DNA of 64,000 nucleotides, from the NCBI GenBank assembly GCA_022225965.2, contig JAKJXP020000060.1:124001-188000 (forward strand), read 5' to 3'. This DNA is from Diatrype stigma. Taxonomy: Eukaryota > Ascomycota > Sordariomycetes > Xylariales > Diatrypaceae. Both the position numbers and the translations under genes were made by a program. This document shows, piece by piece, positions 11,209-21,696 of the stretch. Under the pieces are notes generated by a model. That model searched no databases. It was given only the letters and a program-made list of their open reading frames with translations, and was not told the origin of the DNA. Position 1 is the first letter of the stretch. The number at the start of each line of letters is the position of its first letter.

Positions 11209-13057
11209 ATGTGGGTGTATCCCCCAGAGCTTACCCCCGCCGAGGGGGAGCGCTTGACCGAGGTCATCAAGGACTGGGCCGTGGCGCACGGCCTGACGGT
11301 CCGGCCGCCCCCTGCAGTCATAGCCGCCGAGGCGGATCCCGCGGGCATCCTCGCGACGGCCGTCCCGGTGACCCTGTTTCCCAGCCCCTTTCCCGAGGTC
11401 TGTTTCAACCAGGCTGTGGCTGTGCAGAAGGCCTACAACGAGCTGTATGCCGCAATCAGCCGGGATGAGGAGTTCCTCGCCCAGATCGTCAAGGAGTAAG
11501 TGCAGCGAGGAAATTTCGAGTCACGAGACGGAACTCTGCGCGTGACTGCGTGGCTGGCCACACACCATCCTGGCTCGCTGTTGACGACGGCGAAAGACAA
11601 AAGAGAAGCTAACGGGTTGTTCCCAGTATTGGTGACAGCGACGACTTCATCACGGAACTATGGAAGGTCCATCTTCGAGTAAAAGAGGAAGGCTACGTAC
11701 AAGTAAATCACCAATTGTTCTCCCCACAATCCCCAGTTCTAGAAAATCTCTTGAAGATCGCCTAGCTGACCAGTAGTAGCACAAAAGCTTAGGACTCTTC
11801 CGCTCCGATTACATGGTGCATCAGGACGCATCAGGCTCCACCCCTCAAGTCAAGCAGGTTGAGTTCAACACCATCGCCTCTTCATTCGGAGGTCTCTCGT
11901 CCCAGACCTCCCTGCTCCACAAGTACGTCCGTTGCATCACACCACTTTTGTGACTATCCAAGTAAACGAACAACTTTTACTGACCTCTTAAACCCAGCTA
12001 CCTCGCCGCAACGGAGTACCCACTTCTCGGGAACCCGATCCAGCGGGGTCTCCTGCGGCTGCCACCGAGCGGAAGCATCGTGGGCCTAGCCGCAGGCCTG
12101 CGGCAAGCCTTCGTTGAATACGGGCCGACGACCACGGGCCACGGGAAGTGCGTCGTGTTCCTGACCCAGGGCGGCGAGCGCAACGTGTTCGACCAGCGGC
12201 ACCTCGAGTACGAGCTGCAGCGGTCGGAGGACCCGGTGGTGCCCGTGTTCCGGCTGCCGTACGCGGAGACGCTGCAGCACACGCGCATCGCCGACGGTGC
12301 CGGGCGGCAGCTCCTCTACACGCCGCCGCACCTGCCCGGCCGCACCTTCGAGGTCGCCGTCATCTACATGCGGAGCGGCTACGGCCCGAGCGACTACCCC
12401 GACCCGTCCGCCTGGGAGGCGCGCTACCACCTCGAGCGGTCGGCCGCCATCAAGTGCCCGACGGTGCTGACGCAGATCGCGGGCACCAAGAAGGTGCAGC
12501 AGGTGCTCGCGACGCCGGAGACGCCGTCGAACCCGTCGGTGCTGGGCCGCTTCCTCCGGCCTTCTACCACCACCAGCGATGACAGCACCTCGGCCTCCGT
12601 GATCTCCGAGCTCGCGAAGACCTTCACCAACATCTACCCGCTGGACGCGACGACGGAGGCGGGGCTCGAGGCGCGGCGGATCGCGCTGGACCCGGCGCGG
12701 AGCCAGTCGTACGTGCTGAAGCCGCAGCGGGAGGGCGGGGGCAACAACGTGTACCGGGGCGCGATCCCGGGGTTCCTGCGGTCGACGCCGGAGGCGCACT
12801 GGCCGTCGCACATCCTGATGGAGCTGATCACGCCGCCGCCGGTGCGCAACACGATCCTGCGGAACGGGGCGCTGGAGCACGGCGGCGTCATCTGCGAGCT
12901 CGGCATCTACGGCACCTGCCTCTGGGACCAGCGGCCCGGGGGCGCCATCCTCCGCAACGAGGAGGCCGGCTACCTGCTGCGCACCAAGGGCGACAAGAGC
13001 GAGGAGGGCGGCGTCGCGGCTGGGTTCGGGTGCATGGATAGCGTTGCTTTGGCGTAA
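11209..13057 (+). CDS. gsh2: Glutathione synthetase (eukaryotic GSH-S)
   Basis: Joins gamma-glutamylcysteine and glycine using ATP, the last step of glutathione synthesis in the cytosol. Four exons: 11209-11495, 11627-11702, 11780-11922, 11998-13057, giving 521 residues, the usual size. All joins are GT-AG and restore family sequence: E-DIGDSDDFITELW, YVQ-HKSLGLFRSDYM, LLH-NYLAATEYPLL. Seen motifs: FRSDYMVH and VEFNTIASSFGGLS in the N-terminal substrate-binding half, VLKPQREGGGNNVYRG (the glycine-rich ATP-grasp loop) near residue 400, LMELITPP, and ELGIYGTCLW followed by GYLLRTK near the C-terminus. Start chosen because MWVYPPELTP is the first ATG in a frame with family-like sequence. Third-position GC is very high in exon 4, which creates a long false ORF on the other strand. 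Confidence 0.95.
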
Positions 13058-13855
13058 AGCGGTTGCGCAAGCCCGTTTACAAGCATTTCAAGTACGACTT
13101 CTTGTCGCTGCCTAGGGTTCGTACCATGTAGCAATTCATTCCACTACTAGGAGAATACCCCCAGCAATATATTCTGGAGACTAGCATGATGTCGTTGACC
13201 TTCTCGAGGGAAGCCCAGGAACTATTCTTTGGGGTCCTTCGACAAGGCAGATTGGCAGCAGTTGATACCTATGTCAAACATCTTACGACACGCACAAAGG
13301 CTTCAGCAGGGCTCACTCGACATGTAAAAAGCGCACGTTGAATGATACAGTCTACACAAGACTAATACAGAAATATAAATAGGGGTGAGAAGCAAATGAT
13401 TGATATAGAAAACAAGGAAAACCTTGTGTGTGTGTTTGACGCGGGTGAACCGGCTTTGCGGCCTCCCAATGGGCCTGCGGCGTGAGAGGCTATCACCTAC
13501 AAAAACGATATCTCCCAAATCGAACCTTCGAAATCCTAAGCCAAAGGGCCCCCATATATACAGCCATTCGATTAACCATCGTCAACAGTTGCAACCGTAT
13601 CGCGAGCTCCTCTTGGTTACCCAATTCGCCGGCGATTTGAACGATCTAGTATCAATAGCTCCTCCCACTGCCGTACATAAGAAAGTCAAATTCATGTTCA
13701 TCAAACCGGCATACATGTAGCCGGACCGTAACCGTTGGCTCCTTAAATCGAGCTCGGAGGTATCATGGCCGCAACACAGAACCAAAGAACTAGTCGAAAA
13801 AGCAGGCCATTAATTACATCGGTACTGCAACCTACCTATTTCGACTTACCTCGAC
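13058..13855. other. Intergenic region, nothing seen
   Basis: About 800 bp between the convergent ends of the glutathione synthetase gene and the small Cys/Gln-rich gene. It should hold both 3' ends. ORFs here have no recognisable content. Confidence 0.6.
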
Positions 13856-14152
13856 CTACCTCCACTGGCGAGCCTCCTCCTCCTGCTGCCGCTTCAGCTC
13901 CTCCTGCTGCTGCCTCTTCTCCTCCTGCTGCTGCCTCAGCCTCTCCAGCTGCTCCTGCGTCGGCTTCTGCTGGCCCTGCAGCTGCGGGCACGTGGCGCTC
14001 TTCACGAAGAAGGTCGCCAGCTTGCCGTCCTTGACGCGGCCGCAGGCGCCGAACGCCACCTTCCCGCACCGGATCTGCGTCGTGGGAACCACGTCGCCGA
14101 TCCGCTCCCCGCAGACGGCGCAGAGGTACTGCTTGAGGTTTTGGTCGCACAT
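13856..14152 (-). CDS. Small Cys-containing protein with Gln/Glu-rich helical tail
   Basis: 98 residues, start ATG at 14152 (MCDQNLKQYLCAVCGERIGD). Cys at 2, 11, 14, 29, 37 and 55 include a CxxC pair and suggest a small zinc-binding or disulfide-bonded fold. The last 40 residues are QQQEE/KRQQ repeats, probably a single helix or coiled coil. I do not recognise the family; small CxxC-type proteins of unknown role are common in filamentous fungi. An in-frame ATG exists further upstream (14275), but that extension would be made by the CAAGA microsatellite, so the shorter start is preferred. The stop at 13856 lies inside sequence that could also be a splice donor (GTAGGT), so a further 3' exon is possible. 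Confidence 0.65.
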   Translation of the reverse strand: MCDQNLKQYLCAVCGERIGDVVPTTQIRCGKVAFGACGRVKDGKLATFFVKSATCPQLQGQQKPTQEQLERLRQQQEEKRQQQEELKRQQEEEARQWR

Positions 14153-14157
14153 CTTTG

Positions 14158-14187
14158 TCTTGTCTTGTCTTGTCTTGTCTTGTCTTG
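14158..14187. repeat. (TCTTG)6 microsatellite in 5' leader
   Basis: Six perfect copies directly upstream of the small Cys/Gln-rich gene; on that gene's strand it reads CAAGA, as does the tract at 10641-10675 on the + strand. Confidence 0.9.
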
Positions 14188-15459
14188 GGCCTGGTTGGGC
14201 CTTCCGCTTGCTTTCTGTTGTTATGTTGTCTGTAGGTATGGGTATGGGTGTCAGTGTGATTGTTTGTTTGTCCATTCTTTTCCTGGCATGTCTTTAGGCG
14301 GGAGGGCACTACTTATGTATGCCGCAAACGTAAACAATGAGATAGGACAATGACACTGTTGCAGAACAGCGATGGGACATGGCAGTCAGTCTCCGAACAC
14401 CCTGCGTATTCCAGATAGAAGGGTGTTCAAAGGGCTACCGAAAGACAAGTGTGGACTCGACGCTACCGCCGAGCGAATGCTTTGATATTAAAGTGTTTTA
14501 CACGGCTTGTTATGACGATGGGTTATCTTAAATGACTGCAACCACAAGGAGCGAGTTCGTTAGAGTTTACAGAGGCGAACTGGCAGGAAGTGCAAGCCAT
14601 TGCAACTTGTTCACGAAACAATCATTCTTCATGATCCCATCCGGATATAGTAATTATAAAGCGGCCGGCATGGTCTATATTCATTTTTTCCCCATTTTCC
14701 CCAATGAGGTCCCCGCTTAGTGTCCTGTCTATAAATCTTGGTGTGGATAGATTGGGGGAATATACCGGCGTTTAGTCTCCACATATGTATATGTCGGATC
14801 TGATGGCGAATTCATCGGGTGGGGCACCGGCTCCGGACTCGTCCGGGACTTACGTACATACCCCGGCATGTGGACAGATAATTCACTGCCCAACTCAATG
14901 GCTTCCACTGCCCCCCCGCCGGTCTTCTTGCCTGAAGCGCACTCACGCACTGCACTGCATAGAATGCATTCATGACGCGAACCGCCAGTACGGTTGTTGA
15001 CTTTAGTATTGTCCCATCTGATTTTATATCATCCCAGCTGGTCGTGTGAGCTGGGGGCGACGTATGTATATATATGCATATGTAGGTAATATTATTATAC
15101 AAGGCCAGGCCAGCCCTGATTAATCGACGGATTAATCAAGCGTGGGGAACTCAGCCGCCCTCTCCATATCGTACCTGTATCTGTGTCTATCGTATGTACG
15201 TTACCCTGACGTACCTCCCGTCCGTCAATACCTATTTCTCTCGTTCTTGGTAATCATAACTATGCCCATGCCCCCTTTCGCGAGATGGAAAACAAAAAAT
15301 GAGAAAAATCGTCAAAAATCAGTGAGTTGACCATTCTTAGTTCTTAGCCCGCTCATCTATTGAGATAAGACAACCGACCTGCCTTATCGCCTGCTCCTGA
15401 GAACGCATGTGGTGATCCGGTGGTATGTCAGGAACATACGTTTGAGATAGCTTTCCTAG
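14188..15459. other. Intergenic region, nothing seen
   Basis: About 1.3 kb between two minus-strand genes. Contains the putative promoter of the small Cys/Gln-rich gene and the 3' end of arl1. No supported gene. Confidence 0.6.
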
Positions 15460-16708
15460 CTACCTCGGGTGTGACCTTGCTTTTGCCATTTTTCCCATTC
15501 GTCCGAATATCGTCGACTGAAAAGACTATCTAGATGGTCTGAAATCGACGCTGTCAAATATGCGCATGGTCGTGAAGGTAGTTGATCCGTAGGGAGTTGC
15601 ACATGTCTATTTTCGTATCACGCCCTACGGTTAATCTTGTTGCACCGTTTGCTGCGACTGTTATGTTAGTTTTGAGCTGTCTGGACTCAACCCGAAACCT
15701 GAAAAGAACCCTAAAAGAACACTCACCACGAGCCAATCCATGCCCTCGCTAACGCCGCTCCCGTCGACGGCCGAGCAGGCGACGATGCTCCAGTTGCGGT
15801 CGCGCAGCTCGCCGAGGCGGAGGGCCTCGCTGATCTCGCCGGCGCCCTTAGCTCCCGGCTGGTCCTGCTTGTTGGCGAAGACGAGCAAAGCGGCGTCCTT
15901 GAGCTCCTCCTCGTTAAGCATGGCGGCCAGCTCCTCGGCGGCCGTCTGGAGCCGCTCAATATCGGTGCTGTCGACGACGAAGATGACGGCCGCCGTGTTC
16001 GCATAGTAGCACCGCCAGTACGGTCGGATCGACGTTTGCCCGCCCAGATCCCACACGTTGAAGTTCAGGTTCTTGTACGTCACCGACTCCACGTTGAACC
16101 CTATCGTCGGGATCGTCGTTACTACCTCGCCTATCTGTACCGGTTCAGGGGTCGGGCCCGCGTTAGCCAATAGCCGAGCTCAAAAGGGAAACACCTTGCT
16201 GTCTTCTTTTGTTCTGCATGTCTTTCTAGGTATGGCTGGCTGTATGCGCGTATGAAGATTATCCCGGACCGTGAACTGCGGGCGGGAAAATGGATTGGGA
16301 AGGGTGGTGGGCATGATGTAACGTGTTCACGAGAATTCATTGCACAGGCCAGGCCCGGCGTCGGTGCGAAGGTGCGTGTTCTGTGTAGGCAGGGAGATGT
16401 CATGGAGAATCGACGTAAGGGGATGGCAAGGCTGAAGAACTGACCTTGAGCCTGTACAGTAACGTTGTCTTTCCTGCGTTATCCTATTCAACAATTCGAA
16501 GGTTAGCTTGGCTCTGAACTCTGTTCCGCCACAATGCATCACCCCAAGTCTAATCATTCCGGGGACAGAGGGGGTGGAGGGCAAGTGCTGCTCCAAGTAA
16601 CAGCAACAGCAACAGCTCACAGCTCTAACGTACCAGACCGAGGATCAGGATCCTTATCTCCTTCTTCGACCACAAGAGGCCTGACAGCCATGACATGCTC
16701 TGACCCAT
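15460..16708 (-). CDS. arl1: ADP-ribosylation factor-like GTPase Arl1
   Basis: Small GTPase of the ARF family that works at the trans-Golgi, recruiting GRIP-domain tethers. Exons (coding order): 16708-16634, 16483-16445, 16134-15727 and probably 15516-15460. The protein starts MGQSMSW, so Gly2 and Ser6 fit an N-myristoylation signal. P-loop GLDNAGKTT spans the first intron, switch 1 has PTIGFN, switch 2 has [17 protein letters not shown], followed by FANKQD and CSA for guanine binding. [17 protein letters not shown] is typical of Arl1 rather than Arf1 or Arl3. The final exon is the weak point: the donor after MDWLV is clear (GTGAGT), and the acceptor at 15517 gives [18 protein letters not shown], about ten residues longer than usual (192 in total). 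An earlier acceptor would give a six-residue tail instead. Confidence 0.9.
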
Positions 16709-17630
16709 TTTGTGTGATTCTATAAGCGCTTCTCCGACGAGACACCGTTGCCGCCGTCCGGACTAGGTCGTTCGTCCGGTTCTGTTCGGTTTAATATGGG
16801 ATGTGTTCACGCAATCGGGCGCGCGTCTAATTAGCGTGGAGCGGGTATAGGCGGAAGTATGTGTTGCACGTAAGGGTCGTTTAGGGGAAAGAGGCAGAAG
16901 ATAGGTATAGTAAGTAGCAAGCCAGTAGATAGGACGCGATGATGATCGATGATGGCCTTGCTCGCGTGGCTCGAATTAAATAGATTCGTTAAGCTCTAGT
17001 TAGACAGACGGAGATAGGTAGGTGGGAATCGACCATAAACACCAGCCAGGATACCCTCCCAGAGAATAATCATTAATTAAGTTAAAGTATGAACTTCAGA
17101 GTATTGTTTGTTGAAGTCGTTCGTTATTGATAGATAGATAAAGAGTCTCTCCTGAAAGCCTGAGTGAATGACCTCCGCTGCCTCCTTGTTCCTGGGACTT
17201 CTGATTTCTAATGGGTCTCCGTCATCCTCCCACGCCAGACTTCAGGGAGGCCTGCGGCAACCACAGCCTAAACCGCTTAAACCAGTGAACTTGGCAATGA
17301 TGCAGCACTTACTAGTTACGTATGTATGTATGTATGTATGTAGTAGCCCAGCCTAGCTTCTGCAGAGCCGGGGATTCGTCTTGCCGGCAACTGGGGCAGG
17401 GGAGGATCGTTGCCAACTTGCAGCACCGTCTTCTCTGCAATGCGCCAATGCCAAAGGGTTGTCAGGCCTGTCTGCTGCAGCCTGTAAGTACTATAGTATA
17501 GGCTGTAGGGTAGCTATCGGATATCGCTAGGGCCCTCGAAAGTCTTATCTTATCACCGAATGCAGCTTGAAGGCCCAAGTAGGTAACAACATACCTGTAT
17601 GTGGATTACATGGTAGCCTGAGAATGAGAA

Positions 17631-17636
17631 CACGTG
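17631..17636. promoter_or_regulatory. CACGTG box upstream of rpl39
   Basis: Palindromic CACGTG with flanks that read GTCACGTG on the minus strand, the Cbf1-type consensus. It lies about 245 bp before the rpl39 start codon. Cbf1-type sites are known in ribosomal protein gene promoters of several ascomycetes; use here is inferred. Confidence 0.45.
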
Positions 17637-17734
17637 ACCTTCAGATTGTCGTTGGGCACGTCCGGACGACGCTTGGACCAGCTTACACTATCCGATAAGC
17701 CCACACACAATCGGCTAAAGGGCTGCAAAACCCT

Positions 17735-17740
17735 CACGTG
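17735..17740. promoter_or_regulatory. Second CACGTG box upstream of rpl39
   Basis: CTCACGTG about 140 bp before the rpl39 start, followed by a pyrimidine-rich leader (CTCCACCTGCCTCCCTCC) as is usual near ribosomal protein gene transcription starts. Confidence 0.45.
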
Positions 17741-17876
17741 CGGGCCAAAAACTTCCTGTACTGAGATTTGACTTGACTTTGGTGATTTACTCCACCTGCC
17801 TCCCTCCTTCAACTCAACCCGAGAAAGACAATCGTCAACCCAAACCACACGAGTCTCGACATTTGAAGCAGTCAAA

Positions 17877-18424
17877 ATGCCGGTATGTCTAATGCCCCGA
17901 ACCATATTACACCGAATTGAAGCTGCATCTGGAACTGGAGGACTCGTCGGAGTTGTCCTTGGATTCTGATCCTATTCAATCCGCAAACCTCAAGTTTTTG
18001 CTGTTCGAGTCCGCAACTGGGTTGAAGGGGAAATCCCCCTTAACCCTTGGGGTTTCATTGCTTCTTGATTTATCTCGCTACCAGTAGAACCCCAGAAAGC
18101 TGACCACATTTTCAATATCCAGAGCCACAAGTCTTTCCGCACCAAGCAGAAGCTGGCCAAGGCCCAGAAGCAGAACCGCCCCATCCCGCAATGGATCCGT
18201 CTTCGTACTGGCAACACGATTAGGTACGAACAGCCATAGAATCCGCGCCTTTCCTCTCGCATGTCTTGGATCCAGGACGCATCCATCCCCTCTTCACCCC
18301 GAATTTTCTCAAAGAAAACGCTGCGCGATGAGTAAAGGAATCAGTAAAACCCGTACTGACCCATCGATCGCACAGATACAATGCCAAGAGAAGACATTGG
18401 CGCAAGACTCGTCTCGGTATCTAG
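17877..18424 (+). CDS. rpl39: 60S ribosomal protein eL39
   Basis: Three exons: 17877-17882, 18123-18223 and 18376-18424, giving exactly 51 residues, the universal eL39 length. Exon 1 encodes only Met-Pro before a GTATGT donor; exon 2 encodes [20 protein letters not shown] through GNTI; exon 3 completes [16 protein letters not shown] and stops. eL39 lines the exit tunnel of the large ribosomal subunit. A first exon of two codons followed by a 240-bp intron is common for fungal ribosomal protein genes. Every coding part is too short to stand out as an ORF, so this gene is easily missed. Confidence 0.96.
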
Positions 18425-19685
18425 ATGCCGATGCCATCATCGCCTGTCTCCCATTGCAACGCTCGCCGAACCGCCGATTACGAAGTTCGACTCGTGTGTC
18501 ATCATCAGGGCATTATCAACCACTGCGGAAGAACACCGCCTTTCCCCTGGGACATATTATTACCTAGCGCAGCATACATACACGCTGTAGATCTAGGTTG
18601 CGAGCGTAGCCTAGAAGGCAGGCGATGATTTGGAAGGGAAACAACGGGGGGCTCCTCTCATTGGTTCTGTCGATTCCGGTTTTCGCGTTCGGTCGGGGCT
18701 CTATTTCGAGATTTACTGCAATGGGTACCGGTCACAATAGGGAAATGAACAAACTTTGCCAAAAGTGACGAATGGATGACAGCGATGACAACGATCTCTG
18801 AGCCACGATGTGATATTCTGTGAATAGTGGTGACAGTTGTGCTTTGTAGTGCTAATCAGGGCCTGACTTCTGAGTTGCAGTTTCCCGAACCTGGAAATGA
18901 CTACCTGGGTATGTACTGACTTCATATGCTACCCGGGAATTGTCATTATCCCTTCTCACAATAGCCGTAGTCGACAAGATGAGCCGTCATTTGCAACATG
19001 TCTTAATTTTTCGACGTAGATAGAAACAATGTATCAGTGGTTTAACAACACAATTCGTGGAATAGGTATGAACCCCCTAGGCTCTCTTTGACATACTAGA
19101 TACCCGTCCTTTTATTGATGTCTGAAATAAGATAACTAGGTATAGTAAGAAGTTAAGAGAGCTTGACTGAATATTCAGCACATTTTCGAGCAACTATGGT
19201 GAAGTAGTCAAGTTGAATATTCATATCACATTTCATACCACTAGCCTCGTTGCCGAGCAATTCACGATAAGAGAAAGGTTGGGCTTTAGCAAATCAGATT
19301 ATTATCGTCAAGCCTTCTAGGCCGAGAACCTGTGTAGCAGGCAGATGCAATCATCCCGTGCTTTATTGATACAGCAAGGGATGTATGTAATAGAGGTTCT
19401 CAAGAGTATGCCGACTACCTATGAGAACCTCATTCTGAGATGACTGATCCTGATATCAAGCCTTGGGTACCTATTCACGCCCCGCGGTGTTGTAATCATT
19501 CGTCATCAATCGTTGATAGGAGACGCTAGGTTCAACATGCCGTAAAATGTGCATGTTGGGATTTGCCCTCCTATCTATCCATACCCTGAATGCAAATGTG
19601 TAACTCCCAGCAAATTCCAACGTAATGATCGATGTTGATAATCCGGTAAAGAGCTACCCATGGCGTTTCGTTGTTGGAGGTATGC
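18425..19685. other. Intergenic region, nothing seen
   Basis: About 1.26 kb between the convergent 3' ends of rpl39 and skp1. Moderately AT-rich with no domain-like ORF. Confidence 0.6.
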
Positions 19686-20388
19686 TTAGCGGTCCTCCGC
19701 CCACTCATTCTCACGGCGAATCTGCTCCTCCTCCTCGGGGGTAAAGTCGTTCGTAATGTTGAACGTCTTGCGGATTTCCTCGGGCGACTTGCCCTTGATC
19801 ATGTTCGCGACCGTCTTGCAACCAACATCGAGGAGGGGCTTGATGTCGAGATAGTTGGATGCCTGCGAAAGTATTAGCATTGTAAAGTATCTGAACGAGG
19901 TTCGCTGAGAATAGCACATACCAAGATGATCTCGAAAAGCATCTCCTGGTCAACCTGCATGAACTTCTGGTCCCAATCCTCGATGTCGGTGGTCTTCTTG
20001 CGGTTGTCGGACTCCTCATCGTTGGTCGAGGGGGGGTCGTTACGGTGGTGCTCGCACCACTCGATCACTTTCCGAAGAACGGCCTCATTGACCTGTGCTA
20101 GATTAGTATCGCCCATTCATGCAGTATTGCCAAGGTAATAATTCGGGTGACGTACGTTGGGAATGGGGATGGTCTCAGAGACAGCAGCCTCACCCAAGTC
20201 CTCCAACATGTTCTTGATCAGAAGTGATCGCTCAGCAACCTGCTTGTCTGTGCTATGTGTTAGAAATCGTCGGCACGTGCGATGGCGCTGCAGCGAACGC
20301 CAGGAAGGCATCAAAAGTACTTACCAACTTCAAGCAGCTTGGAGTCGTTCGACTGGAGGCGAATCTTGATGGGGGCGGCATCAGACAT
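19686..20388 (-). CDS. skp1: Skp1, SCF ubiquitin ligase adaptor
   Basis: Links F-box proteins to cullin-1 in SCF E3 ligases (sulphur-controller SconC in Aspergillus). Exons in coding order: 20388-20325, 20247-20156, 20092-19922, 19862-19686; total 167 residues, normal length. The N-terminal BTB/POZ-like part reads [23 protein letters not shown] and [30 protein letters not shown]. The middle has the acidic insert typical of Skp1 ([17 protein letters not shown]) and [32 protein letters not shown]. The C-terminal F-box binding helices contain [20 protein letters not shown] and [21 protein letters not shown]. All joins are GT-AG. Confidence 0.96.
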
Positions 20389-21635
20389 CTTGATGGTACT
20401 GTTGGACTAACCGCTGTAGGAGGGATTATGTTAGTCGCGATGACGTTGGTAGTGGAGGAATGATTGAAGTTGACGCTTCGCTTCCGAGTCCGGCTTGATA
20501 TAAAGTTGTAGAAATTGGGGAATACGCAATGGATGAAGCTTGCTATTGGGTAAGAATGGATGTGGATGTGATGGATGCGGGTGGTGTGGTAGTGGGAAAA
20601 GGAAGGGAATGAATGGTAGGCGGTTATGTTGTATGTGAAGTGAAGCTGTTGGTTCCAACCAAGGCAGTAGTGGCGGGAGGGGCACTATTTTATTTCGGGA
20701 ACAGGAAGGAACTCTGCTCCGTAACTGAACAGTGCCTCAGGCAAGCATGCGGCAACAAGGACAGCAGCGAAGTACGTAGGTAAGGTATGTAGTACCACGC
20801 TTATAGGCCTGGAGATAGGTCTAGGTGTGTAGGTATGTAGGTATGAAGACCATCAGGGTGGACCATCGGAGTCAAAGCGAATGGGATTTACTTACTGGTA
20901 TGGGTAGTTTGCGTAAGAAGGTTGGCGATGGGTGATAGTTAGAGGATCAGGAGAAGAGGCTTGATTGCAGAGGCGATGCGTGTCATATATGTTGGGAGAA
21001 GGTCAAATCAAGATGGTGGAAATGGTTGAGTTTAAGAAGTTTGAGAAGGAGGATAGAGTTGCTTAAGGCTTAAAGGTCATCTGCACGTAGTTGCCTGCCT
21101 GCAATTCCACACAATAGGCCGGCGGAGTTGGCTGAAGCGTTGATCTAGGCAATGACGAACAGTAGGTTTTTGGTTGGTGTTGAGCGGATGACTGCCTAGT
21201 ACGAAAAACTGCCTGAGGAGACGCAGAGTTACCTATATTTAGTGGGGTAAGGCAGTTGCCAGAAGGAGAACCTAAATTTAGTCTGGGTTGTATGTAGGTA
21301 CCTATCAGCCCATTGTCAGCCGTGCCCAAATCATGTAGATACTAAGAAGTTACATACAACCTGAAACAAACATCCATACGAGCACCAGCCTTAGATGCTT
21401 TCAGACCCGTGACTGCAAAGTCCTTTGATATGTAGGTACCGCAGTGGAGTACAGGTAATGCAATAAATAGGCACTGTAGGTAGGTAATACCTTATGCTTC
21501 CAAGTCGAATGGCAACCAGGTGTGCTGCTAATAGGGCGCCTAGAGTTTGTAGGCAATACCTACCGGTAGTGACTCACTCCCGTCACCTTGGAAGGTTCTT
21601 TGCCTGCGCCTACCCTTTGTCTTTTGTATATTTAA
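20389..21635. other. Intergenic region upstream of skp1
   Basis: Contains the skp1 promoter and leader, then ordinary sequence running to the transposon border. The last 8 bases (21628-21635, ATATTTAA) are the left target-site duplication. Confidence 0.65.
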
Positions 21636-21696
21636 GAGACCTGCTATTGGGGCTATAATAATCTTATTTAAAGGCTATTAACCCATCTTAACAGCT
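21636..21696 (+). repeat. Left terminal inverted repeat of the 3.3-kb element
   Basis: Starts GAGACCTGCTATTGGGGCTA. Pairs with the right end at 24857-24917. Confidence 0.88.

Larger units (their letters stand above)
16709..17876. other. Divergent promoter region of arl1 and rpl39
   Basis: About 1.2 kb between divergently transcribed arl1 (-) and rpl39 (+). Contains a TATG microsatellite (17321-17342) and two CACGTG boxes in the rpl39-proximal part. No supported gene. Confidence 0.7.

Noticed and set aside
12086..12880. 264-codon minus strand ORF
   Set aside because: Arg/Val/Gly-rich antisense of glutathione synthetase exon 4, a result of high third-position GC.
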